64,000 bases of DNA from contig NZ_RIZG01000007.1 in the NCBI RefSeq assembly GCF_003721245.1, positions 62,001-126,000 of the forward strand. Direction: 5' to 3'. The position numbers were made by a program, and so were the translations under genes. The stretch comes from Marinomonas hwangdonensis (GTDB lineage: Bacteria > Pseudomonadota > Gammaproteobacteria > Pseudomonadales > Marinomonadaceae). Under the pieces are notes generated by a model. That model was given only the letters and a program-made list of their open reading frames with translations, did no database searches and was not told the origin of the DNA. Below are positions 44,176 through 54,815 of the stretch, piece after piece (the stretch's first letter is position 1; each line of letters begins with the position of its first letter).

Positions 44176-44703
44176 TTAGTTCTCTGCCTTTGTTGCTTGA
44201 GGTTGTTCTGCAGATCGTGGTTGCAAGGTCATTATAACCCGACCAGAGTCTTTTTTCTCAGCCGTAAAGGTGCCGCTATTAATATTGTACTGAATGTAAT
44301 CGGCTGTGATAGCATTTTGCATGCGGCTTAAATAGCCATCACCGGTAATTTCTAGTCTTGACTCGTCAGTCAAATAAAGGATTGCATTGCCTTTACTGAT
44401 CACTATATTGCCACTCCAGTCTAATTGTTGACTAAATACAGCGGGGTTGCCCGTGGCTTCAAGGCTGCTGAATTGGCGAGTTTGCGCATTACTGGTTACT
44501 TTTAGGTACTCAGCTTGGATTTCAATCGTGCCTTGTTTAACAAAGACATTTCCTTTGTAAATAGCTTCTCCCGTTTTTTGGTTAAAAGAAGCCTCATCCG
44601 CCTGAATTTCAAGTGGTTGATTCATGTCATCTGGTAAAGTATAGCCATTTGGAGAGGCTATTAGGGAGGCCACTATTGCTCCTAAGCTAATTAGCTGTTT
44701 CAT
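44176..44703 (-). CDS. lptA: LPS transport periplasmic protein LptA
   Basis: The 175-aa protein has a signal peptide (MKQLISLGAIVASLIASPNG, cleavage around residue 20-22) and one OstA/LptA beta-jellyroll domain (LEIQADEASFNQKTGEAIY, VFVKQGTIEIQAEYL, YIQYNINSGTFTAEK). LptA subunits stack to form the periplasmic bridge that carries LPS to LptDE. The start overlaps the lptC end by 17 bp. Confidence 0.93.
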   Translation of the reverse strand: MKQLISLGAIVASLIASPNGYTLPDDMNQPLEIQADEASFNQKTGEAIYKGNVFVKQGTIEIQAEYLKVTSNAQTRQFSSLEATGNPAVFSQQLDWSGNIVISKGNAILYLTDESRLEITGDGYLSRMQNAITADYIQYNINSGTFTAEKKDSGRVIMTLQPRSAEQPQATKAEN

Positions 44704-45265
44704 AAATTCCTCTAACAGATTTGGTCATAAAGACGTTTTCTGAATTGATGTAAGTGACGATTTGCTCGGCACTGGTTTCGCCTTGAGACGAGATAAGGGT
44801 GGCGTTTCCATAGCTTGTTAAGGACTTGTTTCTATCAAGATAATGGACACTGTCTGAGAGCATTTCTATTTTTTCAGATTGTAAGTGCCATTTAGTAGCA
44901 TGGGCATTGCCCGTCAAAAGAATGTCTTTGTTACCGTCTTCTATAATACCTGTTTCAGCTTTTGCTAGCCAATTACCGGTAAGACTTGACCGCTCTACTA
45001 TGGGTTCCACAAGAAGCGTTTTAGACGTCGCCTGGTAATGTCTTGTTTGCTCGGTTTTGAGGGATTCAGTTAGTTTCCCTTGCTGGTCAAAGGTTTTTAC
45101 ATGTACCTTAGTAATAAAGTAATCAGGGGCGTCGTTAAAGGTCTCGACTTCAACCAAGTTGTTGGCTGTATTTGCCCCTTGATAGAAAACAAGCCCTAAT
45201 AGGGCCGTGATGGCGACAGCAATAACAAGGTTTTTCGGTCGGACTAAAGTGTTGAGAATAGTCAT
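44687..45265 (-). CDS. lptC: LPS export protein LptC
   Basis: The 192-aa bitopic protein has an N-terminal TM (~13-30, VIAVAITALLGLVFYQGA) and a periplasmic LptC jellyroll (DYFITKVHVKTFDQQGKL, LLTGNAHATKWHLQSEKIE). It hands LPS from LptB2FG to LptA. It overlaps the CaCA antiporter gene by 1 bp and lptA by 17 bp. KdsD and KdsC, usually encoded just upstream, are missing from this cluster. Confidence 0.93.
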   Translation of the reverse strand: MTILNTLVRPKNLVIAVAITALLGLVFYQGANTANNLVEVETFNDAPDYFITKVHVKTFDQQGKLTESLKTEQTRHYQATSKTLLVEPIVERSSLTGNWLAKAETGIIEDGNKDILLTGNAHATKWHLQSEKIEMLSDSVHYLDRNKSLTSYGNATLISSQGETSAEQIVTYINSENVFMTKSVRGIYETAN

Positions 45266-46227
45266 TAGGCCAGCGTCGTTGTACTAACAAGGAATAAATA
45301 GAGACCATAAGAGGCAATGAGAGGTACACCCACCCAGCGTGGAATCTGCTTACTTGAGGTTTTCTGAAAAATAAATACACAAAGAGCGAGGACTAGAGTC
45401 AAACCTAAAACCCAAGGGAAATCACGACTAATGATATTGGCGTCTATCAATCCTGGTGCAATAATCGCTGGTAGTGGCAAAACCGTTGCAAGATTGAAAA
45501 TATTGGAGCCAATAATATTGCCGATCGCTATATCATGGTGTCCTTTAAGGACACTGCTAACGGACGCTGCAAGCTCAGGTAGACTGGTGCCGATCGCAAC
45601 AATGGTCAAACCTATCACTAGCTCACTCACGCCTAGCGCGGTCGCGATGCCTATGGCTCCCCAAACCAAGAGTTTTGAACTGCCTATCAGAACCGCTAAA
45701 CCAATAATGGCAATAATAAAGGACTTAATCACTGGCGCGCCATCATCCTCAGGCAATTCACCTTCTAACTCACTTTTGAGGTCTTTATTTCCCTTTAAAA
45801 GAATGGTTAGTATTCCGACGAAAGCCACTAGCAGGATTACACCATCCCATTTATCAAGCATCCCATCATATAAACTGAAGCCGGTTAACAGAGTAATGGC
45901 TATGACAAGGGGGACTTCTTTCTTGGATAAGCCTGCCGCGATAGGGACAGCGGAAAATAGTAAAGTAATGCCGAAAACAAGACCAATATTAGCAATGTTG
46001 GAGCCAAGTACATTTCCCACGGCGATCTCTGGAGCCCCATCTAACGCAGCAATAGCAGACACTACCATCTCAGGTGCGGATGTGCCAAATGCGACCAAGG
46101 TTATGCCAATTACCATGGGATTTACATTTAACTTCTCCGCAACGAGTGCTGAGTGTTCAATAAACTTGTCTGAACTCATTATCAGTAGCACTAGGCCCGC
46201 AACAAGAGCCAAAGAGAATAACAACAT
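45265..46227 (-). CDS. CaCA-family Na+/Ca2+ antiporter (YrbG type)
   Basis: The 320-aa membrane protein has about ten TM segments and the two inverted CaCA alpha repeats: FGTSAPEMVVSAIAALDG with GNVLGSNIANIGLVF, and IGTSLPELAASVSSVLKG with GNIIGSNIFNLATVL. Acidic residues in the alpha repeats bind Ca2+/Na+. It is the E. coli YrbG homologue, whose physiological role is unclear, and it heads the lpt cluster as yrbG does in E. coli, divergent from mlaF. Confidence 0.93.
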   Translation of the reverse strand: MLLFSLALVAGLVLLIMSSDKFIEHSALVAEKLNVNPMVIGITLVAFGTSAPEMVVSAIAALDGAPEIAVGNVLGSNIANIGLVFGITLLFSAVPIAAGLSKKEVPLVIAITLLTGFSLYDGMLDKWDGVILLVAFVGILTILLKGNKDLKSELEGELPEDDGAPVIKSFIIAIIGLAVLIGSSKLLVWGAIGIATALGVSELVIGLTIVAIGTSLPELAASVSSVLKGHHDIAIGNIIGSNIFNLATVLPLPAIIAPGLIDANIISRDFPWVLGLTLVLALCVFIFQKTSSKQIPRWVGVPLIASYGLYLFLVSTTTLA

Positions 46228-46394
46228 GATAGAGGAAATACCTTATAGTTTTAAAAACACCATTTAATGAGGTTTGCCCACTAAATTCAAGACTTGATCT
46301 AACAAACATAGTGCATTTGGTTATAGCGTGATTTTATTTGCATATGGGCAATGATAGTATTAATACATATTTGGTACAGATGGAAGGTGTGTCA

Positions 46395-47201
46395 GTGAAA
46401 AATGCGTACGTCAGTGTCAGTAAACTCAGTTTTAGTCGAGGAGAGCGACTCATCTATGATGACGTATCACTCACTATACCCAAGGGTAAAATAACCGCGA
46501 TCATGGGGCCAAGTGGCACAGGCAAAACAACCTTGCTGCGCTTAATTGCAGCGCAGCTTGATCCTGATTCTGGAACTATTTTGGTTGATGGTCAAAATCT
46601 ACACAAGCTATCGCGCACGGATTTATACAAAGAGCGCAAAAAAATGGGCATGCTTTTTCAAAGTGGGGCTTTATTTAGCGACATGTCAGTGGCAGAAAAC
46701 GTTGCCTTTCCATTAGAAGAGCATACTAAATTGAACGCTGTTTCTATTCAGCAAATTGTAAACGATAAGTTGCACAGTGTCGGGTTGCGTGGCGCATCGA
46801 AATTGATGCCGGCTGAATTGTCTGGAGGGATGGCTCGACGCGTCGCTTTAGCGCGTGCTATTGCGCTTGATCCACAACTTGTCATGTATGATGAACCATT
46901 TACCGGACAAGACCCTATTTCAAAAGGGGTGCTCGTCAAATTAATTAAGCAGTTAAATGACTCGGCTAACATTACGTCGGTCATTGTTTCTCATGACGTA
47001 GATGAGTCGTTATCCATTGCTGATCATGTATGTATTTTAGCCGGTGGGAAAGTGGTTGCTGAAGGAGCGGCCGAGGAAATACGTCATTCTCTGGATCCTC
47101 AAGTCAAACAGTTTTTAAATGGTGAGCCAGACGGTCCTGTGCCTTTTCATTATCCTGATGAATCTGTTTCGGTGCCGGGGCTAAAGGGAGAGTCTGCATG
47201 A
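46395..47201 (+). CDS. mlaF: Mla phospholipid transporter ATPase MlaF
   Basis: The 268-aa ABC ATPase has Walker A IMGPSGTGKTTLLRL, the LFQSGALFSDMSV Q-loop region, signature LSGGMARRVALARAIAL, Walker B VMYDEPFTGQDP and the C-terminal DGPVPFHYPDE extension that clasps the partner subunit. With MlaE and MlaD it forms the inner-membrane complex of the pathway that keeps phospholipids out of the outer leaflet of the outer membrane. I prefer GTG 46395, with GGAAGG 7 nt upstream and a product the size of E. coli MlaF (269 aa), over ATG 46338, which would add 19 unconserved residues. It overlaps mlaE by 4 bp. Confidence 0.93.
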   Translation: MKNAYVSVSKLSFSRGERLIYDDVSLTIPKGKITAIMGPSGTGKTTLLRLIAAQLDPDSGTILVDGQNLHKLSRTDLYKERKKMGMLFQSGALFSDMSVAENVAFPLEEHTKLNAVSIQQIVNDKLHSVGLRGASKLMPAELSGGMARRVALARAIALDPQLVMYDEPFTGQDPISKGVLVKLIKQLNDSANITSVIVSHDVDESLSIADHVCILAGGKVVAEGAAEEIRHSLDPQVKQFLNGEPDGPVPFHYPDESVSVPGLKGESA

Positions 47202-47980
47202 AAGCCATTGTTGCGTTAGGCGCTTGGGTATTCAACTGGCTTGAATCCGTAGGGCGTGCGGGGATTTTCATTATGCAAAGCATTTTTAGGATGCCAACGC
47301 GTTGGGGGGAATCCATTAACTTGCTAGTTAAGCAGTTATACTCTGTGGGTGTTTTGTCCTTAGTTATTGTTATTGTCTCAGGTACCTTTATTGGTATGGT
47401 TTTGTCCCTTCAGGGCTATAGTATTTTAGCCAAGTTTGGTTCGGAGGAGGCGGTAGGTCAGTTATTAGCGCTGTCTTTATTGCGAGAGCTATCCCCCGTG
47501 GTAACCGCTTTATTATTTGCGGGCCGTGCTGGGTCATCGTTAACAGCAGAAATTGGCTTAATGAAGACCACAGAGCAGCTTTCCAGCTACGAGATGATGG
47601 GTGTTGATCCATTGAGACGAGTGATAGCACCTCGTTTTATCGCAGGCGTGATTTGCTTGCCACTGTTGAGTTTGATTTTCTCAGCAGCCGGTATATTGGG
47701 TGGGCAGCTTGTGTCTGTTGGATGGTTAGGCGTTCATGACGGCGCTTTTTGGTCTTCTATGCAGCAGTCTGTATATTTCGATACAGATGTTTTAAACGGC
47801 CTTATTAAGGCGATGTGTTTTGCTGTGGCGGTAACTTGGATTGCTGTATATCAGGGATACGAATGTGCCCCGACTTCGGAAGGGATAGGTAAAGCCACAA
47901 CTCGAACGGTTGTGTTAGGGTCATTGGCTGTACTGGCATTAGATTTTGTTTTAACCGCTGCTATGTTTGGAGATTTTTAA
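47198..47980 (+). CDS. mlaE: Mla transporter permease MlaE
   Basis: The 260-aa MlaE permease has the family core GTFIGMVLSLQGYSILAKFG, LSLLRELSPVVTALLFAGRAG and EIGLMKTTEQLSSYEMMGVDP (coupling region), plus about five TM helices. It forms the lipid channel of the MlaFED complex. Start ATG overlaps mlaF stop (ATGA). Confidence 0.95.
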   Translation: MKAIVALGAWVFNWLESVGRAGIFIMQSIFRMPTRWGESINLLVKQLYSVGVLSLVIVIVSGTFIGMVLSLQGYSILAKFGSEEAVGQLLALSLLRELSPVVTALLFAGRAGSSLTAEIGLMKTTEQLSSYEMMGVDPLRRVIAPRFIAGVICLPLLSLIFSAAGILGGQLVSVGWLGVHDGAFWSSMQQSVYFDTDVLNGLIKAMCFAVAVTWIAVYQGYECAPTSEGIGKATTRTVVLGSLAVLALDFVLTAAMFGDF

Positions 47981-47981
47981 G

Positions 47982-48443
47982 ATGAGAAGTAAGCGCGCTG
48001 AGTTAATGGTTGGATGTTTTATTGTTCTTGGGATTGTTGCGCTGGTGTATTTAGCGGTCCAGGTAAGTGGGTTAGCCTTTTCCAGTAAAAAAGATACGTA
48101 TCAAATAGTTGCACGATTCGATGATATCGCGGGATTGACGAGTCGAGCTAAGGTGTCCATTGCTGGTGTCACGGTAGGCAGTGTTGAATCTATTACCCTT
48201 GATAAAGAGCTTTACATGGCCTTGGTTTCAATGAATATCAATTCAGATGTCGATAATATCCCCATTGACAGTTCTATGGCGGTTCTCACTAGTGGTTTGT
48301 TAGGGGAAAAATATCTAGGTATTTCTATCGGTGCAGAAGACGAAATGCTGAAAGATGGCAGTGAAATTTACGACACACAGTCTGCTTTGGTCTTAGAAAC
48401 ACTGATTAGTCAATTCTTATTTAATTCAGGTGATTCGGAGTAG
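47982..48443 (+). CDS. mlaD: Mla transporter MCE protein MlaD
   Basis: The 153-aa protein has one N-terminal TM (~10-32, VGCFIVLGIVALVYLAVQVS) and one MCE domain (DTYQIVARFDDIAGLTSRAK, VSIAGVTVGSVESITLD, SGLLGEKYLGISIG). Six copies form a ring that guides phospholipid from MlaC to MlaE or back. ATG 47982 lies 1 bp after the mlaE stop, with GGAG about 10 nt upstream. Confidence 0.93.
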   Translation: MRSKRAELMVGCFIVLGIVALVYLAVQVSGLAFSSKKDTYQIVARFDDIAGLTSRAKVSIAGVTVGSVESITLDKELYMALVSMNINSDVDNIPIDSSMAVLTSGLLGEKYLGISIGAEDEMLKDGSEIYDTQSALVLETLISQFLFNSGDSE

Positions 48444-48446
48444 CGT

Positions 48447-49085
48447 ATGCCTAAATTTTTGATGAAATGTTTATTGTTATTAACCACTTTTGTGAGTGTG
48501 ACCGTTTTTGCTAACACTCAGGAGACGCAAGACGTTGAAGAGGCAAGAAATACGGTTGTGCGTATAGTGGAAGCGTTTCGGGATGATATCGTTGCTGATA
48601 AGCAAATGCTTGCCGAAAATCCTCGCTTGCTAGAAGAAAGGGTCAATTTGATTCTGGATGAAGTGGTGGATTTTGATGATTTCTCTAAAAAAGTTATGGG
48701 TAAATATTACCGCCGTGCTTCAGAGGATCAACGCAATCAGTTTGCTATTGTGACTCGCGATACCTTGTTAAAAACTTATGGTGCTTCTTTGCTTGAGTTA
48801 GACGCTGATCGAATTAATGTGCTGCCTTTAGGGCCTCAAGGCCGTGGTCGTGAAACCAAAGTGGATGTCGATTTTCAGATGGAAGCAGGTGGGCTATTAA
48901 ACATTAGTTTTTACATGCAGCAAGGTGAACAGGATAATTGGATCTTAAGTAACGTAGTGATTAATAACATCAATTTTGGTCTTACATTTCGCAAGCAATT
49001 TGAAGTGATGATGCAACAAAACAGGAATGACATGAATGCGGCTATATCGGCATGGCAGCAGTCATTGGCGAACAAATCATCATAG
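48447..49085 (+). CDS. mlaC: Mla periplasmic lipid shuttle MlaC
   Basis: The 212-aa protein has a signal peptide (FLMKCLLLLTTFVSVTVFA, cleavage after ~25) and the MlaC/Tol-Tol-Ttg2D fold: LILDEVVDFDDFSKKVMG, YRRASEDQRNQFAIVTRDTL, KVDVDFQMEAGG and a C-terminal VINNINFGLTFRKQF. It ferries phospholipid between OmpC-MlaA and MlaFED. The usual next gene, mlaB, is absent, and ibaG follows after 183 bp. Confidence 0.93.
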   Translation: MPKFLMKCLLLLTTFVSVTVFANTQETQDVEEARNTVVRIVEAFRDDIVADKQMLAENPRLLEERVNLILDEVVDFDDFSKKVMGKYYRRASEDQRNQFAIVTRDTLLKTYGASLLELDADRINVLPLGPQGRGRETKVDVDFQMEAGGLLNISFYMQQGEQDNWILSNVVINNINFGLTFRKQFEVMMQQNRNDMNAAISAWQQSLANKSS

Positions 49086-49207
49086 AAATGCGATGGCAAA
49101 AATCATCAATTTACCGGAGCGGCCCTAGAGACAGGTTTTATTATTTTCATAATGAGTAAGTGAAAGTCACATAAGCGTATTTTTCGATTGCTGATTGTGA
49201 TCAAGTG

Positions 49208-49236
49208 TTAAGAAGTTTGTCATACTAAGGTAGAAT
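49208..49236 (+). promoter_or_regulatory. Possible promoter of ibaG-murA
   Basis: TTAAGA (49208-49213) and TAGAAT (49231-49236) are separated by exactly 17 bp, resembling a sigma-70 -35/-10 pair, 32 bp before the GTG start of ibaG. The -35 is weak. Confidence 0.35.
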
Positions 49237-49268
49237 AAACCCTATTATAAAATGTATTTGGAGTGACT

Positions 49269-50791
<1,523 letters not shown>

Positions 50792-50792
50792 T

Positions 50793-51437
50793 ATGAGTAA
50801 TACATTAACGATTGCATTGTCTAAGGGTCGTATTTTAGGTGAGACGCTGCCGCTATTGAAAAAAGCCAATATTGTGCCAGCCGAAGACATTAGTAAAAGT
50901 CGCAAACTGATTTTTGATACGAACCACGACCACATTAAATTAGTGATTTTAAGAGCGACCGATGTGCCAACTTATGTTGATCATGGCGTTGCAGATTTTG
51001 GTGTGGCTGGTAAAGATGTTTTGATGGAAGCATCAACGAAGAACTTGTATGAATTGCTTGACCTGAAAATTGCCAAATGTCGTTTGATGACAGCGGGTGT
51101 GGTGGGCCAAACTCTTCCGAATAGACGTTTAAAAGTCGCCTCAAAATTCATTAAAACAGCAAAAGCGTATTTTGCTGAGCAGGGTATTCAGGCTGACGTC
51201 GTCAAACTATACGGTGCCATGGAGCTGGCTCCTATTATGGGGCTGGCGGATTTGATCGTTGATATTGTGGATACGGGAAATACGCTTAAAGCCAACGGGC
51301 TGGAGGCGCGAGAATTGATTGCCCCTATCAGCACGCGTTTAGTGGTTAATAAAGCCGCTTATAAAACAAAGTACACTCAAATTGAACCTATTATTGACAT
51401 GCTGAGAAAAGCAGTAGATAGCAACGAGGGTAAATAA
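50793..51437 (+). CDS. hisG: ATP phosphoribosyltransferase, short form HisG
   Basis: The 214-aa short-form HisG has [37 protein letters not shown] and the PRPP motif [20 protein letters not shown]. It lacks the C-terminal ACT-like regulatory domain, so it needs a HisZ partner encoded elsewhere for activity and histidine feedback. First step of histidine synthesis. The gene order murA-hisG-hisD matches Pseudomonas. Confidence 0.95.
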   Translation: MSNTLTIALSKGRILGETLPLLKKANIVPAEDISKSRKLIFDTNHDHIKLVILRATDVPTYVDHGVADFGVAGKDVLMEASTKNLYELLDLKIAKCRLMTAGVVGQTLPNRRLKVASKFIKTAKAYFAEQGIQADVVKLYGAMELAPIMGLADLIVDIVDTGNTLKANGLEARELIAPISTRLVVNKAAYKTKYTQIEPIIDMLRKAVDSNEGK

Positions 51438-52748
51438 TTGAATCTTACTATTCGACAGTTTTCATCCAGTGCAGAAGGTTTTTATGCTGATTTAGAAACG
51501 CTATTGGCGTGGGATTCTGTGTCCGATGCCGGAATACAAAAATCCGTTGCCGATATTGTTGAACAGGTTCGTCTAAGAGGTGATGAAGCGGTTATTGAGT
51601 TTACGAACCGTTTTGATCGTCGCGACGTGACGAGTTCTTCAGAGTTAGAGATTTCCCGAGAAGAGCTTGCTTTGGCTAAAAAGCGAGTGAGTCCTGAGCT
51701 GGTAGCCAGTTTAGAAGCGGCGGCAAAACGCGTTCATCAGTATCATGAGCGTCAAAAGCAGCCGTCTTGGCAATATCAAGAAGAAAATGGAACTGTTTTA
51801 GGGCAAAAAGTGACGTCTTTAGACCGTGTTGGTGTGTATGTGCCAGGTGGAAAAGCGGCTTATCCATCCTCGGTACTCATGAATGTGATGCCTGCTAAGG
51901 TCGCAGGTGTTAGTGAAATTATCATGGTTGTGCCAACACCTGATGGGTTTGTAAACGATGTTGTTTTGGCGGCGGCATTTATTGCTGGTGTGGATCGTGT
52001 CTTTACAATTGGCGGTGCGCAAGCGGTTGCAGCCCTAGCGTACGGGACGCAGACGGTTCCTAAAGTCGATAAAATTGTCGGCCCTGGTAATATTTACGTA
52101 GCCACCGCTAAGAAAATGGTTTTCGGCATCGTGGGTATTGATATGATTGCCGGGCCATCAGAAATTCTTGTTGTCTGTGATGGCAAAACAGATCCCGATT
52201 GGATTGCGATGGATCTTTTTTCCCAAGCTGAACACGATGAAGATGCTCAATCGATATTGATTTCTCCTGATTTGGCCTTTCTGGATAGCGTAAAAGAATC
52301 CATGGAGCGCTTAGTGGAAACGCAAAGTCGACAGGCTATCATTAAGGCTTCTCTTGAAGGCCGAGGCGCTTTTATTCATGTGAAAGATATGGATGAAGCC
52401 ATGGATATAGCCAATCTTGTTGCTGCAGAGCACTTAGAATTGTCTATGGATGAGCCCGAAAAGTGGGTGGAAAAAATTCGTCATGCAGGTGCTATTTTTA
52501 TGGGTAGGCATACCCCAGAAGCGCTAGGGGATTATTGTGCTGGGCCAAATCACGTTTTACCGACATCTGGTACCGCTCGTTTTTCATCACCGCTTGGGGT
52601 TTATGACTTTCAAAAGCGTAGTTCATTGATCTATTGCTCTGATGTCGGGGCCAGTGAATTGGCTAAGATTGCTTCTCCGATTGCGCGAGCAGAGTCATTG
52701 GAAGCCCATGCTATGTCCGCTGAATATCGTATGCTAAAGGGTGATTGA
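51438..52748 (+). CDS. hisD: Histidinol dehydrogenase HisD
   Basis: The 436-aa zinc enzyme carries out the last two oxidations of histidine synthesis (histidinol to histidine with 2 NAD+). Seen are [60 protein letters not shown] with catalytic Glu-His, and [20 protein letters not shown]. It starts with TTG 51438 immediately after the hisG stop, supported by GAGGG 7 nt upstream. hisC does not follow as it does in Pseudomonas. Confidence 0.95.
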   Translation: MNLTIRQFSSSAEGFYADLETLLAWDSVSDAGIQKSVADIVEQVRLRGDEAVIEFTNRFDRRDVTSSSELEISREELALAKKRVSPELVASLEAAAKRVHQYHERQKQPSWQYQEENGTVLGQKVTSLDRVGVYVPGGKAAYPSSVLMNVMPAKVAGVSEIIMVVPTPDGFVNDVVLAAAFIAGVDRVFTIGGAQAVAALAYGTQTVPKVDKIVGPGNIYVATAKKMVFGIVGIDMIAGPSEILVVCDGKTDPDWIAMDLFSQAEHDEDAQSILISPDLAFLDSVKESMERLVETQSRQAIIKASLEGRGAFIHVKDMDEAMDIANLVAAEHLELSMDEPEKWVEKIRHAGAIFMGRHTPEALGDYCAGPNHVLPTSGTARFSSPLGVYDFQKRSSLIYCSDVGASELAKIASPIARAESLEAHAMSAEYRMLKGD

Positions 52749-52750
52749 GA

Positions 52751-53299
52751 GTGAAAAAAACAACTCAGTCACCTGCTATGCTAACGCTGAGGAAAATAAC
52801 TAGGCTGTTTGCTTTAGTGTTTTTGTTTTTAGTCATCGTGGGTTTCTTTATGTCCTCGAGCTATCGTGTGGAGCGAAGTATTTCAATTGATGCTCCACGG
52901 GATATTGTCTATGAGAACCTGCTATCTGGTGACCTTCTTACCGAATGGATGTACATAGAAAATGGTCAAGTAGCGCGTTTTTCTAATACCTTGAAAGAGG
53001 GGGATTACGTTGCTATTTCTTATACAGGTTCCGATGAGCGAGGTCTGCTTAGTGTAACAGAGTCTACTGAATCGGTTATTCGATTCAATGTCCAATCAAA
53101 ATTCACTGTTGAACTGGTGCAGAATCGAATAGAACTTGTACCAGATGGCACTAGTACCAAAGTCAGTTGGATTATTGAGGGTGAATTAAAGTCAGGATTG
53201 CTGAGCCCTTATCTCGCTTTATTCGCTAATGATATTGCTGGAGCCAATTTCGAATTCAGCTTACAAAGCTTAAAACAACAAATTGAAGCGCGTTATTAA
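52751..53299 (+). CDS. Membrane-anchored SRPBCC-fold protein
   Basis: The ~182-aa protein has an N-terminal TM anchor (LFALVFLFLVIVGFFMSSSY, residues ~20-40) and a SRPBCC (START/polyketide-cyclase-like) domain beginning VERSISIDAPRDIVYENLLS and ending with a helix (FEFSLQSLKQQIEARY). The fold has a hydrophobic pocket that binds lipids or other small molecules; no catalytic residues are evident. The domain should face the periplasm. GTG 52751 lies 2 bp after the hisD stop. A TTG at 52745 overlaps hisD and is an alternative. It may be co-transcribed with murA-hisGD. Function unknown. Confidence 0.75.
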   Translation: MKKTTQSPAMLTLRKITRLFALVFLFLVIVGFFMSSSYRVERSISIDAPRDIVYENLLSGDLLTEWMYIENGQVARFSNTLKEGDYVAISYTGSDERGLLSVTESTESVIRFNVQSKFTVELVQNRIELVPDGTSTKVSWIIEGELKSGLLSPYLALFANDIAGANFEFSLQSLKQQIEARY

Positions 53300-53344
53300 G
53301 CCGTGTTCTATGAATGAACGCGGCTTCTGTATTGAGAGGTTATT

Positions 53345-54106
53345 TTGTTAAGAGCGGATTTTGAGCGTTTGCTCAACGATACATTATCTCCCAGTCTTTT
53401 TAAGGATTTTGCTCCTAATGGTTTGCAGGTTGAGGGAAGGGAAACCATTAATCGTGTTGTTACGGGTGTCACTGCCACTCAGGCACTTATCGAGGCTGCG
53501 ATAGCTTACAAAGCAGATGCGATTTTTGTCCATCACGGGTATTTTTGGAAAAACGAAGCGCCTCAAATTGTTGGCATGAAGTACCGACGTATTGCCTCCC
53601 TCATTAAACATGATATCAATCTTTATGGTTATCATCTCCCTTTGGATGCCCATCCTACTTTAGGTAATAACGCGGGTTTAGCTGATGCTATTGGTTTGAT
53701 AAATCGACGAGGATTGCAATCAGGTGTGGCTTTGCATGAATCAATAGGCGTTGTTGGTGAATTGTCTAACGCTGTGTCGACAGACCGTTTTCGAGAGATT
53801 ATTGAGCAAGCGGTTGATCGTAGTGTGCTTTTTGAGTGTGTTAGCGATAAGGAAATACGTCGAGTCTCTCTTTGTACTGGGGGCGCTCAAGGATATATAG
53901 AACAAGCTATTCAAGCCAATGCAGATGTTTTTATTACTGGTGAAATGTCTGAGCAGACAATTCATATTGCTCGTGAAATGGGCATTCATTTTGTCGCCGC
54001 TGGGCACCATGCAACTGAGCGGTTTGGTGCTAAAGCTATGGCAAAATTCTTATCTGAAGCGCATGGGCTAGAAGCCATTTTTATAGATGATAATAGCCCT
54101 GCATAA
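53345..54106 (+). CDS. NIF3-like dinuclear metal-centre protein (YbgI family)
   Basis: The 253-aa protein has the NIF3 metal ligands in FVHHGYFWKNE, LYGYHLPLDAHPTLGNNA and the C-terminal AAGHHATERFGAKAMAKFL, plus GGAQGYIEQAI and DVFITGEMSEQT. Family members form hexameric toroids with two metal ions per subunit. A hydrolase role such as GTP cyclohydrolase-like has been proposed but not settled. It starts at TTG 53345 with GAGAGG about 7 nt upstream. In Pseudomonas the gene also lies near hisD/algW. A terminator follows. Confidence 0.9.
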   Translation: MLRADFERLLNDTLSPSLFKDFAPNGLQVEGRETINRVVTGVTATQALIEAAIAYKADAIFVHHGYFWKNEAPQIVGMKYRRIASLIKHDINLYGYHLPLDAHPTLGNNAGLADAIGLINRRGLQSGVALHESIGVVGELSNAVSTDRFREIIEQAVDRSVLFECVSDKEIRRVSLCTGGAQGYIEQAIQANADVFITGEMSEQTIHIAREMGIHFVAAGHHATERFGAKAMAKFLSEAHGLEAIFIDDNSPA

Positions 54107-54126
54107 AAAGTAATACAGTAAAGCAA

Positions 54127-54155
54127 AAAAAATGGGCCTGATAGGCCCATTTTTT
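54127..54155. terminator. Bidirectional intrinsic terminator
   Basis: AAAAAATGGGCC pairs perfectly with GGCCCATTTTTT around a 5-nt loop (TGATA). It ends the murA-to-NIF3 transcript and the converging yhcB-like gene. Confidence 0.92.
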
Positions 54156-54231
54156 GTTTCAAATTTAGTAAAAATAATCGTCAGGCAGTCAGTTATGCGA
54201 TGGCTAACGCTTTACTATGTCCATCAAAGAC

Positions 54232-54687
54232 TTAGATAGTGCGTTTCGGCTCAAGGTCTCTTTCGTTATCATGAAGACCGAAGGAGTCACTTAGCATGCC
54301 TGTATCGTTATCTTGTTTGGACGCATAATCTTTTGGAGGTGAATGTTCTTCAAAATCCATAGGCGTCTGCAAAGTGCGGCTTTTGTCGCTTGGTTCAATC
54401 ACGACATGACTTATCTGTGCGGCATTTTCTGCCAAGCTATCTCTTAGGCTGGCTAGGTTTTTTTCTACGGCCAATAATTTTTCACTGCTTTGAGTGAAAA
54501 AACTGTCAATCACAGCTTGTTTGCTATCAAGTTCTTCCTGCAAGGTTTTCATCGTTATGATGTTTGAGTGTGTGTTTGCTTTTTTATCACTGTTTTTGGC
54601 GCTGATGTTTTTAATGACCAATGTGACGATGCCGCCAATGATGATGCCGGTGACAAATATGATGATGTTAAATTCTTCTAAGTTCAT
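54232..54687 (-). CDS. YhcB/ZapG-like cell-envelope protein (DUF1043)
   Basis: The 151-aa protein has an N-terminal TM (FNIIIFVTGIIIGGIVTLVI), a coiled-coil stretch (TLQEELDSKQAVIDSFFTQS, SSEKLLAVEKNLASLRDSLA) and an acidic, Pro-containing tail (PPKDYASKQ), the layout of YhcB (ZapG), which links cell division and envelope synthesis. It is divergent from zapE, matching the yhcB-zapE neighbourhood in E. coli. ATG 54687 has GGAGAG 4-5 nt upstream. An ATG at 54711 has no ribosome-binding site. The sequence match is by layout and context, so identity is moderately sure. Confidence 0.75.
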   Translation of the reverse strand: MNLEEFNIIIFVTGIIIGGIVTLVIKNISAKNSDKKANTHSNIITMKTLQEELDSKQAVIDSFFTQSSEKLLAVEKNLASLRDSLAENAAQISHVVIEPSDKSRTLQTPMDFEEHSPPKDYASKQDNDTGMLSDSFGLHDNERDLEPKRTI

Positions 54688-54815
54688 GACTCTCTCCAAA
54701 AAACGGTTCATTTATTATAGCGAAAGCGTGCCACTGATAACAGTGTGATAGGTGTGGTTTAAGTTGCAATTTGGTAGAATGAGTATAAATCATTTATTTG
54801 AAAGTTAGAGCAACG

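Noticed and set aside
45431..46267. 278-codon frame opposite the CaCA antiporter gene
   Set aside because: Ser/Thr/Pro/Ile-rich antisense shadow of a hydrophobic membrane protein.
49093..49128. 11-residue ORF after mlaC as a remnant of mlaB
   Set aside because: No similarity to MlaB, no ribosome-binding site; too short to support.
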